Of a stretch of DNA of 64,000 nucleotides, positions 16,735 through 25,169 are shown in pieces (the first letter of the stretch is position 1; every line of letters starts with the position of its first letter). The position numbers and the translations under genes were made by a program. The DNA comes from Rhizobium phaseoli (GTDB lineage: Bacteria > Pseudomonadota > Alphaproteobacteria > Rhizobiales > Rhizobiaceae). The notes below the pieces were generated by a model that made no database searches, had not been told where the DNA came from, and saw nothing but the letters and a program-made list of their open reading frames with translations. The DNA lies in the NCBI RefSeq assembly GCF_010668805.1, contig NZ_WUFT01000012.1, positions 172,385-236,384 on the forward strand, read 5' to 3'.

Positions 16735-16794
16735 AAAAGCACTTTTCATGAGGAAGCATTCGAATTAGAGCGGGAGATCAATCGGAACGTGGCG

Positions 16795-17517
16795 ATGAAT
16801 CAAAGCAGGGATCCCACCTTGCATCAGCGCATCCTTGGCGACATCGAGGGCCGTATCGTCTCGGGCGAATGGCCGCCGGGGCATCGCATTCCCTTCGAGG
16901 TCGATCTCGCCACCCAATATGACGTCTCGCGCATGACGGTGAACAAGGTGCTGACCCAGCTCGCCAAGGCCGGTCTCATCGAGCGCCGCAAGAAATCCGG
17001 CAGCTTCGTCACTCAGCCGCAGGCGCAATCGGCCGTCCTCGAAATTCACGACATCAAGGCCGAGGTGCAGTCGCTGAACCTGGCCTATTCCTATGCGGTA
17101 TCGAAGAAGACCAGCCGCAAGGCCAAGGCGGATGACAGCCGCCGGCTGGAACTGCCTGTGGCGTCCTCGGTCGTCGAGGTGGTCTGCATCCACAATGCCG
17201 GCGCGCGGCCCTTCTGCCTGGAGGAGCGGCTGATCAGTCTGGCGACCGTGCCGGAAGCGGCCGATGCCGATTTCCTGACGATGGCGCCGGGCCCCTGGCT
17301 GCTCAACCAGGTGCCATGGAGCACGGCCGAACACCGGATCCACGCCGTCTCGGCCAATGCCGAGGTGGCCGCAGTCCTCGATATCGCGCGCAACACCGCC
17401 TGCCTCGTTGTCGAACGCCGCACCTGGAGCGGCGCCGGCCCGGTCACGCATGTGCGCTTCACCTATCCCGGCGATCGGCACGCGCTGGTGGCGCGTTTCA
17501 CGCCGGCATCACAGTAA
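16795..17517 (+). CDS. GntR/HutC-family transcriptional regulator (hut-linked paralogue)
   Basis: The protein of about 240 residues has a GntR winged helix (about 10-75, HQRILGDIEGRIVSGEWPPG, then DVSRMTVNKVLTQL) and a UTRA effector domain (about 90-235, ending VTHVRFTYPGDRHALVARF). It is HutC-subfamily by architecture, but the protein at 17551-18306 fits canonical HutC better. It lies 60 bases downstream of hutF and is probably co-transcribed, giving feedback on the hut regulon. A GTG at 16789 two codons upstream is an alternative start. A perfect 8-bp inverted repeat follows its stop. Confidence 0.85.
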   Translation: MNQSRDPTLHQRILGDIEGRIVSGEWPPGHRIPFEVDLATQYDVSRMTVNKVLTQLAKAGLIERRKKSGSFVTQPQAQSAVLEIHDIKAEVQSLNLAYSYAVSKKTSRKAKADDSRRLELPVASSVVEVVCIHNAGARPFCLEERLISLATVPEAADADFLTMAPGPWLLNQVPWSTAEHRIHAVSANAEVAAVLDIARNTACLVVERRTWSGAGPVTHVRFTYPGDRHALVARFTPASQ

Positions 17518-17518
17518 T

Positions 17519-17542
17519 GCCATGTTCCATATACAACATGGC
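17519..17542. terminator. Inverted repeat between convergent GntR genes
   Basis: GCCATGTT-CCATATAC-AACATGGC is a perfect 8-bp stem with an 8-base loop, two bases after the upstream stop and nine before the stop of the opposing gene. It could end both transcripts, although there is no strong T-run. The loop plus right arm (CCATATACAAC) recurs at 18387-18397 next to an operator-like palindrome, so a regulator-binding role is also possible. Confidence 0.4.
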
Positions 17543-17550
17543 GAGTCCTT

Positions 17551-18306
17551 TCATTCCTCGAACATCTTGCCGCTGCGCGCTTCGAGCCGGTAGCGATAGC
17601 CGGGATAGACGAGGCGGGCGGTCGACACCACTTGTTTTGCCGACCAGGTGCGCCGGCGGATCGTCAGGCACGGTTCGGTGTTCAGGATGGTCAGGAGCTT
17701 GCATTCCCAGGCCTGCGGCATCGCCGCCTCGACGACGTGTTCGGAGCCGCTGAGCGGGGCAGCGGCGGTCAGATAGGCATTCGGCGTCAGCGTCGTGAAA
17801 TCCTGGCCGAGATATTCGGGAGCAGCCTCCGGATGGACGAAACGGTCCTCGATCTGCACCGGAACACCGTTTTCGCTGTGAACGATCAGCGAGTGGAAGA
17901 CCGCCGCGCCGATCGCAAGCTCCAATGCGTCGGCAATCTCCGGAGAGGCGGTTTCCTGGGCGAGAACGATGACCGAAGCCTCGTGGGCATGGCCGCGTTC
18001 GGCGATTTCCTCGGCGATGTTGCGCACCTCGAACAGCGCCGAATAGCCCTTGCGCTCGGCGACGAAAGAGCCCACCCCCTGGATGCGGACGAGTTCGCCT
18101 TCATTGGCAAGTTCGCGCAGTGCCCGATTGGCGGTCATCTTGCTGACGCCGAGCTCGACGACCAGTTCGTTCTCCGACGGCACGCGGTATTTCGGCGGCC
18201 ATTCGCCGCTGTGGATGCGGTCGAGGATCACCTGCTTGACGCCGGCATAAAGCGGCGTGCTATCATTTTCCGCCAACTCGCGCTTCATCTCGCCGGAACG
18301 CTTCAT
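17551..18306 (-). CDS. hutC: Histidine utilisation repressor
   Basis: This 251-residue GntR-family repressor has a winged helix at about 15-85 (TPLYAGVKQVILDRIHSGEW, ELGVSKMTANRALRELANEG) and a UTRA domain with the HutC-typical EIAERGHAHEASVIVL, GVPVQIEDRFVHPE and YPGYRYRLEA segments. HutC binds urocanate, the product of HutH, and releases hut promoters. It is convergent with the first GntR gene and divergent from the amino acid ABC operon, whose intergenic region holds a 14-bp palindrome. The ATG at 18306 has an AAAAGGAAT ribosome site. Confidence 0.88.
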   Translation of the reverse strand: MKRSGEMKRELAENDSTPLYAGVKQVILDRIHSGEWPPKYRVPSENELVVELGVSKMTANRALRELANEGELVRIQGVGSFVAERKGYSALFEVRNIAEEIAERGHAHEASVIVLAQETASPEIADALELAIGAAVFHSLIVHSENGVPVQIEDRFVHPEAAPEYLGQDFTTLTPNAYLTAAAPLSGSEHVVEAAMPQAWECKLLTILNTEPCLTIRRRTWSAKQVVSTARLVYPGYRYRLEARSGKMFEE

Positions 18307-18378
18307 TGCCTATTCCTTTTGCACGAATGGAATTCGCTACATAAATCGACTTTCCTCTTGCATATCACAAAATATCTC

Positions 18379-18392
18379 ATATGGTACCATAT
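18379..18392. promoter_or_regulatory. Palindromic operator candidate between hutC and the ABC operon
   Basis: ATATGGTACCATAT is a perfect 14-bp palindrome followed by ACAACC. The bottom strand reads GTTGTATATGGTACC, which resembles a HutC half-site (TTGTATATAC). Its location suggests that hutC and the transporter operon share control. Confidence 0.5.
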
Positions 18393-18500
18393 ACAACCTC
18401 CCAATCGGTCCAAAACATCAAAAGGACAGGAAAGGGCAAGCCGGCGAAGATCGGCCGTGGTGCCGCAAGGTCTGTTTCAACTTCAGAGGAGAATTCATCA

Positions 18501-19343
18501 ATGAAATTCAGCGCAATCCTATTTTGCGGCGTGGCGGCTTTTTCCGCCTTCGCAGCCCCCGCCTTTTCCAAGGACTGGACGAAGGCGACCATCACGCTTG
18601 AAGGCGCCTATGCGCCGTGGAACCTCACCAATGCCGACGGCACGCTCGGTGGCTTCGAGCCGGAGCTTGCCAAGGTGCTGTGCGAACGCGCCAAGATCGA
18701 ATGCACGCTGGTCGCTTCCGACTGGGACGGCATGATCCCGGCGCTCAATGCCGGCAAGTTCGACGTTATCATGGATGCGCTGTCGATCACCGAAGAGCGC
18801 AAGCAGGTCATCGACTTCACCATTCCCTATGCTGCCACCCCTGCCGCCTTCGCCACCGCCAAGGACAGCCCGCTCGCCAAGGCCGCCGGCACCGGCGCCA
18901 CGATCAAGATGACGCCCGGCCAGACCGGCGTGAAGGAGATCGATGCGCTCAAGGCCGCTTTCAAGGGCAAGACCATCGGCATCCAGGCGGCGACCGTCTA
19001 CGCCAAGTTCGTCTATGACAATTTCGGCGACATTGCCGAGATCCGCGAATACAAGACCGGCGCCGACCGCGACCTCGACCTGCAGAACGGCCGCATCGAC
19101 CTCGGCTTCGACGACGCCGTCTATTTCGCCAATGCCTTCCAGAGCGCCAATGGCGTACTCGACTTCACCGGCCCGGAAATCGTCGGTTCGATCTGGGGCG
19201 AGGGTGAAGGCCTCGGCGTCCGCAAGGCCGACACCGATCTGCGCGACAAGTTCAGCGAGGCGATCAAGTCCGCGCTCGCCGACGGCACCGTCAAGAACCT
19301 CTCGATGAAGTGGTTCAAGGTCGACGTCAGCCCGCAGCAATAA
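18501..19343 (+). CDS. Polar amino acid ABC transporter, periplasmic binding protein
   Basis: The 280-residue family-3 solute-binding protein has an N-terminal signal peptide (MKFSAILFCGVAAFSAFAAP, cleavage near residue 23). GAYAPWNLTNADGTLGGFEP and FDVIMDALSITEERKQVIDF are signature segments of the lysine/arginine/histidine/octopine class. Specificity cannot be read directly, but location beside hutC and a HAL homologue suggests histidine or a related imidazole compound. A TCAGAGGAGAA ribosome site precedes the ATG at 18501. It is the first gene of an operon with two permeases, an ATPase and a lyase-like protein. Confidence 0.9.
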   Translation: MKFSAILFCGVAAFSAFAAPAFSKDWTKATITLEGAYAPWNLTNADGTLGGFEPELAKVLCERAKIECTLVASDWDGMIPALNAGKFDVIMDALSITEERKQVIDFTIPYAATPAAFATAKDSPLAKAAGTGATIKMTPGQTGVKEIDALKAAFKGKTIGIQAATVYAKFVYDNFGDIAEIREYKTGADRDLDLQNGRIDLGFDDAVYFANAFQSANGVLDFTGPEIVGSIWGEGEGLGVRKADTDLRDKFSEAIKSALADGTVKNLSMKWFKVDVSPQQ

Positions 19344-19402
19344 GCGTTTCGGCCTTCCGGCCGCAAACGCCTGTCTCCGGCTTTATCGCCGGAGACAGCC
19401 TG

Positions 19403-19516
19403 CTAGAGCAGGATGATTTTACGCCGGGTCGGCCTAAAATCTGAATCCTGTTCTAAATAAAAGAGTTAGAGCATGATGTTGTCCGAAAACCGCGGACACT
19501 TTTCGGCATCATGCTC
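19403..19516. repeat. Two Rhizobium-type palindromic repeats after the binding-protein gene
   Basis: An imperfect inverted repeat (TAGAGCAGGATGATTTTA ... TAAAATCTGAATCCTGTTCTA, about 19403-19457) is followed by AGAGCATGATG...CATCATGCTCT (19467-19515) with an inner CCGAAAA/TTTTCGG pair. Such TAGAGCATGATG repeats are common between rhizobial genes. A further hairpin (CTGTCTCCGGC/GCCGGAGACAG) lies at about 19371-19398. Together these could set the higher expression of the binding protein relative to the permeases. Confidence 0.65.
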
Positions 19517-19561
19517 TGGTATCAATCCGCAAAACACTGCCACGGACGGGGAACGGACGCT

Positions 19562-20287
19562 ATGGCAAGCTTGGAACTGCTCGGCTTCGGCTCGACCGGA
19601 TGGGGCGCGCTGCTCATTGCCGCTACCTTGATGACGCTGGCCGTCACGGCGACGGCGCTGGCAATCGGCGCGGTGCTCGGCGCCATCGTCGCGGCGGCGA
19701 AACTCTCCGGCAATCTTGCCCTCGTCACCCTCGGCAACATCTATACGACCGTGTTTCGCGGCGTGCCTGAATTGCTGATCATCTATCTCATCTATTTCGG
19801 CGGCTCCTCGGCCGTCACCTCGATCGGCAAGGCGATGGGTTACGAGGGTTTTCTCGGCCTGCCCTCCTTCATCGCTGGCGCGCTTGCCGTCGGCATTATC
19901 TCCGGCTCCTATCAGGCCGAGGTGTTCCGCGGCGCTTTCCTCGCCATTTCCAAGGGTGAGCTCGAGGCTGCCTCGGCGATCGGCATGCATCGCGGCTTGC
20001 GGCTGCGCCGGATCATCATGCCGCAGGTGCTGCGGCTGGCCATTCCCGGCCTCGGCAACGTCTGGCAGCTCAGCCTCAAGGATTCTGCGCTGATCTCCGT
20101 CACCGGCCTTGCCGAACTGATGCGCACCAGCCAGGTGGCGGCGGGCTCGACCCGGCAATATTTCCTGTTCTTCATCGCCGGAGGCTGCCTGTATCTGATC
20201 CTGACCAGCCTTTCCGACCGGATCTTCAACGGTGCGGAACGCCGCGCCAACCGCAGCATGCCGGCAGCCGCCATGGGCCAGGCATAA
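19562..20287 (+). CDS. Amino acid ABC transporter permease (HisQ type)
   Basis: The 241-residue inner-membrane permease has about five transmembrane helices. The cytoplasmic coupling loop GELEAASAIGMHRGLRLRRI followed by IMPQVLRLAIPGLGNVWQLS is the EAA motif that contacts the ATPase. Similarity is to HisQ/OccQ permeases of basic or imidazole amino acid systems. The ATG at 19562 (MASLELLGFGSTGWG) follows ACGGGGAACGG. It is the second gene of the operon and pairs with the HisM-type permease 10 bases downstream. Confidence 0.92.
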   Translation: MASLELLGFGSTGWGALLIAATLMTLAVTATALAIGAVLGAIVAAAKLSGNLALVTLGNIYTTVFRGVPELLIIYLIYFGGSSAVTSIGKAMGYEGFLGLPSFIAGALAVGIISGSYQAEVFRGAFLAISKGELEAASAIGMHRGLRLRRIIMPQVLRLAIPGLGNVWQLSLKDSALISVTGLAELMRTSQVAAGSTRQYFLFFIAGGCLYLILTSLSDRIFNGAERRANRSMPAAAMGQA

Positions 20288-20297
20288 GGAGGCGATG

Positions 20298-21002
20298 ATG
20301 GATTTCACCTTTCTTGCTTCGACCATGGTCACCCTGCTCAAAGCGGTGCCGACGACGCTGATCCTGTTTTCGCTATCGATCTTCTTCGGCGGCCTGCTGG
20401 CGCTCGTCATCGTCTCGATGCGGGTCAGCGGCAACTCTCTGCTTTCGGGTTTCGCCAAGGGTTATATCTTCATCTTTCGCGGCTCGCCGCTGCTGATCCA
20501 GATGTTCCTGGTGTTTTACGGCCTCGGCCAGTTCGGCATTATCCGCTATTCCTTCCTCTGGCCGTTCCTGCGCGAGCCGATGGTCTGCGCCGTGCTGTCG
20601 CTGGCGCTCTGCACCGCCGGCTACACGGCGGAGATTTTTCGCGGCGGCATCCGCGCCGTTTCGCCTAAGGAGATCGAGGCGGCCCGCTCGATCGGCATGT
20701 CCGGCCCCTTGCTGGTGCGCCGCATCCTGGCGCCGATCGCCTTCCGTCATGCGCTGCCGGCCTATTCCACCGAGATCGTGCTGATGATGAAGTCGACGGC
20801 GCTTGCAAGCCTCGTCACCGTATGGGAGGTCACCGGTGTGGCCCAGCGGCTGATCTCGCAGACCTACCGCACGATGGAGGTCTTCCTCTGTGCGGCGATC
20901 ATCTATCTCGTTTTGAATTTCATCATCCTGCAGGGCATGGCCCTGCTCGAATATTCGCTGTCCCGACACCGCCGCGCGGCCCCGCAGCCGCTGAAGGCCT
21001 AG
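20298..21002 (+). CDS. Amino acid ABC transporter permease (HisM type)
   Basis: The 234-residue membrane protein belongs to the HisM/OccM family, with five predicted transmembrane helices and the EAA loop SPKEIEAARSIGMSGPLLVR. The RGSPLLIQMFLVFYGLGQFG segment is typical of this class. Of two adjacent ATGs (20295, 20298) the second has the better spacing from the AAGGAGG ribosome site. It forms a heterodimeric pore with the preceding permease. Confidence 0.92.
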   Translation: MDFTFLASTMVTLLKAVPTTLILFSLSIFFGGLLALVIVSMRVSGNSLLSGFAKGYIFIFRGSPLLIQMFLVFYGLGQFGIIRYSFLWPFLREPMVCAVLSLALCTAGYTAEIFRGGIRAVSPKEIEAARSIGMSGPLLVRRILAPIAFRHALPAYSTEIVLMMKSTALASLVTVWEVTGVAQRLISQTYRTMEVFLCAAIIYLVLNFIILQGMALLEYSLSRHRRAAPQPLKA

Positions 21003-21029
21003 GTAGTTCTTGAACCGATTGGAGCAATC

Positions 21030-21806
21030 ATGCCAGGCGTTACCCGACTTTCGGTCCGCAATATCCGCAAGAGCTTCGGCACGCACGAGGTGCTGCGCGG
21101 CATTTCCCTCGATGCGGAGGACGGCGATGTGATTTCGCTGCTCGGCGCCTCCGGCTCCGGCAAATCCACCTTCCTGCGCTGCATCAACATGCTCGAAACC
21201 GCAAGTGACGGCGAGATCTGGGTCGATGGCGAGCACATCGAGATGGTGCACAAAAACGGCCGCAGCAAACCGGCGAGCCAGAAGCAGGTCGACCATATAA
21301 GATCCGAACTCGGCATGGTGTTCCAGTCCTTCAATCTCTGGTCCCATATGACGATCCTGCAGAACGTCATCGAAGGCCCGATCCATGTGCTCAAACGCCC
21401 GCGTGCCGACTGTATCGCCGAGGCCGAGGCGCTGCTCGAGAAGGTCGGCATCGCCGATAAGCGCCACGCCTATCCCGCTCATCTCTCCGGCGGCCAGCAG
21501 CAACGCGCCGCGATCGCCCGCGCACTGGCGATGAAGCCGAAGGTAATGCTCTTCGACGAGCCGACCTCGGCCCTTGATCCGGAACTCGTCGGCGAGGTGC
21601 TGCGCGTCATGCGCGCGCTTGCCGAGGAAGGCATGACCATGCTCGTCGTCACCCATGAGATGAGCTTTGCCCGCAACGTCTCGAACCGCGTCGTCTTCAT
21701 GCGCGAAGGGCTGATCGAAAGCAGCGGCAAACCGGACGACATGTTCACCGGCGGCGCCACACCCGCCTTCCGCCAGTTCATCGGCCATTTCGGAAGCGGT
21801 CAATGA
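21030..21806 (+). CDS. Amino acid ABC transporter ATP-binding protein (HisP type)
   Basis: The 258-residue ATPase has Walker A GASGSGKST (about 39-47), the Q-loop MVFQSFNLWSHMT, signature LSGGQQQR, Walker B VMLFDEPTSALDP and the switch His in LVVTHEMSFA. The insert HKNGRSKPASQKQVDHIRSE after the second strand is typical of HisP/OccP-type ATPases. Its stop overlaps the start of the lyase homologue (ATGA), so the two are translationally coupled, implying that the lyase-like enzyme acts on the transported compound. Confidence 0.95.
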   Translation: MPGVTRLSVRNIRKSFGTHEVLRGISLDAEDGDVISLLGASGSGKSTFLRCINMLETASDGEIWVDGEHIEMVHKNGRSKPASQKQVDHIRSELGMVFQSFNLWSHMTILQNVIEGPIHVLKRPRADCIAEAEALLEKVGIADKRHAYPAHLSGGQQQRAAIARALAMKPKVMLFDEPTSALDPELVGEVLRVMRALAEEGMTMLVVTHEMSFARNVSNRVVFMREGLIESSGKPDDMFTGGATPAFRQFIGHFGSGQ

Positions 21807-23296
21807 CCAAAACCATCGAGACCCTGCTGACCTGGCGCGATGTCGCCCGTGTCGGGGCAGGGGAGGCGCTGGCGCTGTCGCCGGCGGCCTGGGCCCGTAT
21901 CGAGCAGGCAAGCCGCATCGTCGCCAGCATCGTCGAGACCGGCGTGCGCGCCTATGGCGTCAACACCGGCGTCGGGGCGCTGGCCGATACTGTCGTCGAT
22001 CGCGCCTCGCAGAGCCTTTTGTCGCGCAGCATCGTGCTCAGCCATGCGTGCGGCGTCGGGCCGTTGCTGGGCGGCCGCGAAGTGCGCGCCATCATCGCCG
22101 CTCAGATTGCCAATTTCGCCCACGGCCATTCCGGCGTACGGCGCGATGTCGTCGAGCATCTCACAGCCCTGCTGGAGAATGACTGCATTCCCGATGTGCC
22201 GTCGAAAGGCTCGGCCGGCTATCTGATCCACAATGCCCATATTGCGCTTGTTCTGATCGGCGAAGGCAGCGCCATGCTGGCCGGCCGGCGGATGAGCGGC
22301 CGCGAGGCGCTGGCGGCGATCGGCCTTCAGCCGCTGGTGCTCGGCGCCAAGGAGGGCCTGAGCCTCGTCAACGGCACGGCCTGCGCCACCGGGCTGACCG
22401 CCACTGCACTTTCTCGCGCCGAACGGCTGCTCGACTGGGCCGATGCCATCGCGGCGCTGACGCTCGAAGCGGCAGGCGGCCAGATTGCCGCCTTCGACGA
22501 AGCGGTGCTGGCGCTGCGCCAATCGGCGGGGATCAAAAAGGTGGGCGCGACGCTGCGCGCCCGGCTTCTCGGCAGCGGCCTTGTCGCCGCCGCCTTCGGC
22601 CGGCGCACCCAGGATGCGCTCAGCCTTCGGTCGGTGCCGCATGCCCACGGCGCCGCCCGCGACGTTTTCGACAATTCCGCCCGTGTCGTCGATCAGGAAC
22701 TTGCCTCGGTGACGGACAATCCCGCCGTCTCCGGCACGCCCGAACATCCGATCGTCTCCTCCGAGGCGCATGCGGTCGCCCCGGCGCTCGGCCAGGCGGC
22801 CGATAGCCTCGCCATTGCGCTGGCGCAGATCGGCGCGATCAGCGAACGGCGCATGGACCGGCTGGTCAATCCGCTGGTGAGCGGCCTGCCGCCGTTTCTG
22901 GCGAGCGACGCCGGCAGCCATTCCGGCTTCATGATCGCCCAATATACCGCGGCAGCCCTCTGCAACGACAACCGCCGGCTTGCCGCTCCCGCGGCCCTGG
23001 ATGGCGGCCTGACCTCCGGCCTGCAGGAGGATTTCCTCGCCCATCCGACGGCTGCGGCCGGCAAACTGCTGACGGTCATCGACAATGGCGAATATATCCT
23101 GGCGATCGAGCTGATGGCAGCGGCCCAGGCGCATGATTTTCTGGCAGCGACGGCGCCGCGGGCGCCGGGCACGGATCTCATCTACCAAGCCGTGCGGCAG
23201 CGTATCTCCCATTATGGCGACGAGCGGCCGCTGAACGGCGATATCGAAATCGTGCGCAGGCTGATCCGCGAGACCGCGCCGCCGCCGATCGGCTGA
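21803..23296 (+). CDS. Histidine/aromatic ammonia-lyase homologue without the MIO triad
   Basis: The 497-residue protein aligns along its whole length with HutH but lacks the Ala-Ser-Gly that forms the MIO cofactor. HutH has GSVGASGDLAPLAH; here it is GSAGYLIHNAH (136-146), three residues shorter. Other landmarks survive: Tyr51 (AYGVNTGVG), His81 (LSHACG), Asn190 (LVNGT), Gln270 and Arg276 (QDALSLR) and the QED of LQEDFLAH. The Tyr that follows Gln in true HALs is Leu273. It therefore probably does not act as a MIO ammonia-lyase; it may perform another lyase or isomerase reaction, or be a binding or regulatory protein. It is the last gene of the amino acid ABC operon. Confidence 0.85.
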   Translation: MTKTIETLLTWRDVARVGAGEALALSPAAWARIEQASRIVASIVETGVRAYGVNTGVGALADTVVDRASQSLLSRSIVLSHACGVGPLLGGREVRAIIAAQIANFAHGHSGVRRDVVEHLTALLENDCIPDVPSKGSAGYLIHNAHIALVLIGEGSAMLAGRRMSGREALAAIGLQPLVLGAKEGLSLVNGTACATGLTATALSRAERLLDWADAIAALTLEAAGGQIAAFDEAVLALRQSAGIKKVGATLRARLLGSGLVAAAFGRRTQDALSLRSVPHAHGAARDVFDNSARVVDQELASVTDNPAVSGTPEHPIVSSEAHAVAPALGQAADSLAIALAQIGAISERRMDRLVNPLVSGLPPFLASDAGSHSGFMIAQYTAAALCNDNRRLAAPAALDGGLTSGLQEDFLAHPTAAAGKLLTVIDNGEYILAIELMAAAQAHDFLAATAPRAPGTDLIYQAVRQRISHYGDERPLNGDIEIVRRLIRETAPPPIG

Positions 23297-23309
23297 ACCG
23301 GGAAGATTG

Positions 23310-23849
23310 TCAGAACGGCTTGCTGGTTGCCGAATCCTGCTTGGCCTTTTCGCCGGCCTCGAGACGCTTGAGGCACTGGGCGAAAGTGGGGTAGAGCTGA
23401 TCCACCCGCGACAGCGGCAGCGTCCAGTCGCCTTCGTCGCCGGCAAAGGTCAGCTGCACGTCAGGGGTTCCGGCAAAGGAGTTCTTGATGATCTTCTTCA
23501 GTCCGCCGCTTCCTTTGCTCGCCGGCGGCCAGAGGCGAAGCGTGGTCTTGTCGAAGTACTCGGCGGCGACCACTTTCGTCATCGAACGATCGGTCAGCGT
23601 CACCTCGGTCGTGGTGCCGGCCGGAATGTCCCAGGTGTCCTTGGTGACCAGCCAGAAGGTCTCGGTGGCGCTCTGGCGGAATTCCACGGTTTTGCCGAGC
23701 TCGCTGTTCCACAGCAGCCGGCAATAGGCAGGACGCTCGCCGGCAAAGCCGACCGACCATTGTCTTGCGTCGCCCATCCATTCGGTCTCGCCCAAGGCAG
23801 CGACCGGCTGCAGGACGGCCATCAGAACCATCGCGGTCAGAATTTTCAT
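23310..23849 (-). CDS. Secreted hypothetical protein
   Basis: The 179-residue protein has a signal peptide (MKILTAMVLMAVLQPVAALG), so it is likely periplasmic. The mature part (TEWMGDARQWSVGFAGERPA onward) is predicted beta-rich and has no motif I recognise; homologues probably occur in other rhizobia but I cannot name a family. The ATG at 23849 is chosen because the signal peptide starts there; an ATG four codons upstream has no ribosome-site spacing. It is convergent with the lyase homologue, 13 bases from its stop. Confidence 0.65.
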   Translation of the reverse strand: MKILTAMVLMAVLQPVAALGETEWMGDARQWSVGFAGERPAYCRLLWNSELGKTVEFRQSATETFWLVTKDTWDIPAGTTTEVTLTDRSMTKVVAAEYFDKTTLRLWPPASKGSGGLKKIIKNSFAGTPDVQLTFAGDEGDWTLPLSRVDQLYPTFAQCLKRLEAGEKAKQDSATSKPF

Positions 23850-24009
23850 CGCCGAAACCATCTCCAGGACAATCGGCTCCAGCCATAGCAAAAGAAGGTT
23901 GAGCTTTTGCTACCGAGATGGCTCCGAATGCCGCACGGTCTTGATTTTACGGCTGGCCTTGCCGATCTGGCGTAGATCGACATGAAGTGAAGGGAGCTCG
24001 ACGGCAGGC

Positions 24010-24747
24010 ATGAGTGAGGTTCAACGACGCGGATTTTTGGCGAGGCTTACCGCATATGAGCCGCTGACGCTGATCATGCTGGCATCGGTTGCCGGCGGGC
24101 TGTTCGTGCTGCAGCGGCTGACGAGCGAGGTTCTCGAAGGCGAGACCTTCCATTTCGACGAAACGATCCTGCTGGCGCTGAGGCGGCCGGGTGAACTTGG
24201 CGCGCCGATCGGCCCCGGCTGGCTGACGCATGCCGTTGGCGATATCACCAGCCTCGGCGGCGTCACTGTTCTCTCGCTAATGACGATCCTCGTCACCGTC
24301 TATCTTCTGCTCGACCGGCGCTGGCCGATCGCGATCTTCGTCCTGTCTTCGGTACTATCAGGCTGGCTGGCGAGCACGATCTTGAAGATCCTCGTCGCAC
24401 GGCCGCGCCCCGACATCGTGCCGCATCTGGTCGAGGTCAGCGATCTCAGCTTTCCCTCTGGCCACGCCATGGTCTCGGCGGTGACCTATCTGACGCTCGG
24501 GGCGCTGCTGGCCCGGACGCAGCGTTATCCCTCGACGCGGATTTTCGTCATGTTCGCCGGCGTCTTCCTGGCGGTCATCATCGGTCTCAGCCGGATCTAT
24601 CTCGGCGTCCACTACCCGACGGATGTCCTCGCCGGATGGTGCGCCGGCGCGCTCTGGGCGCTCTGCTGCTGGCTGATCTCGAAACGGTTCATTCCGAGCC
24701 GCGCGCCGAACGATGCCGTCGAATCGGGAAATGGTGACAGGCGGTAG
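24010..24747 (+). CDS. PAP2-family membrane phosphatase
   Basis: The 245-residue type-2 phosphatidic acid phosphatase has about six transmembrane segments. All three PAP2 motifs are present: KILVARPRPD, PSGHAMVS, and SRIYLGVHYPTD with the catalytic His. Likely substrates are lipid phosphates such as undecaprenyl pyrophosphate, phosphatidic acid or a lipid A phosphate; these cannot be separated from sequence. The ATG at 24010 follows GGGAGCTCGACGGCAGGC. It is monocistronic by context. Confidence 0.9.
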   Translation: MSEVQRRGFLARLTAYEPLTLIMLASVAGGLFVLQRLTSEVLEGETFHFDETILLALRRPGELGAPIGPGWLTHAVGDITSLGGVTVLSLMTILVTVYLLLDRRWPIAIFVLSSVLSGWLASTILKILVARPRPDIVPHLVEVSDLSFPSGHAMVSAVTYLTLGALLARTQRYPSTRIFVMFAGVFLAVIIGLSRIYLGVHYPTDVLAGWCAGALWALCCWLISKRFIPSRAPNDAVESGNGDRR

Positions 24748-24830
24748 CGCTTCCTCATTTTACGCAGCTGGCGGGCGAGCTCGACGCCGCCTGCCAACGA
24801 TAATAAGTATCTCGGCCGGGGTCGATCTCG

Positions 24831-25169
24831 TTAAGCCATGACGGCATTGAAGGTTATGTTGCCGGCTTCTCCGGCCTTGGCATGAGGCCTTACGACAATT
24901 TCAACGTCCTGGTTGAAAGCTGTCAGGAAGCTCATGAGGCGTTCAACGGAGTATTCCCGGAAATGGCCCCGGAAGAGGCGGGACACTTCCGGCTGAGTAA
25001 TACCCATAAGGGTTCCGGCCTTCGCCTGGTTGAGTTTGCGCTCGTTGACGAGACGGTGCAGGGCAGCCACAATCTGCGCTTTCAAGAAGTGGTTTTCGGC
25101 GTCCGGTAGTCCCAGCTCCTCAAAGATGTTGGGGTGGCCGGCATGAACCTCGACATGTTCGGTTTTCAT
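24831..25169 (-). CDS. HigA-like XRE antitoxin
   Basis: The 112-residue protein has a C-terminal helix-turn-helix (about 38-95, LVNERKLNQAKAGTLMGITQ, PEVSRLFRG) and an N-terminal toxin-binding arm (NIFEELGLPDAENHFLKAQ), the layout of HigA2-type antitoxins paired with Gp49-like HigB toxins. Its ATG at 25169 overlaps the stop of the upstream toxin frame (ATGA), the toxin-first order of HigBA systems. The toxin frame is broken, so this antitoxin may now be an orphan that still binds the palindrome at 25559-25580. Confidence 0.85.
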   Translation of the reverse strand: MKTEHVEVHAGHPNIFEELGLPDAENHFLKAQIVAALHRLVNERKLNQAKAGTLMGITQPEVSRLFRGHFREYSVERLMSFLTAFNQDVEIVVRPHAKAGEAGNITFNAVMA

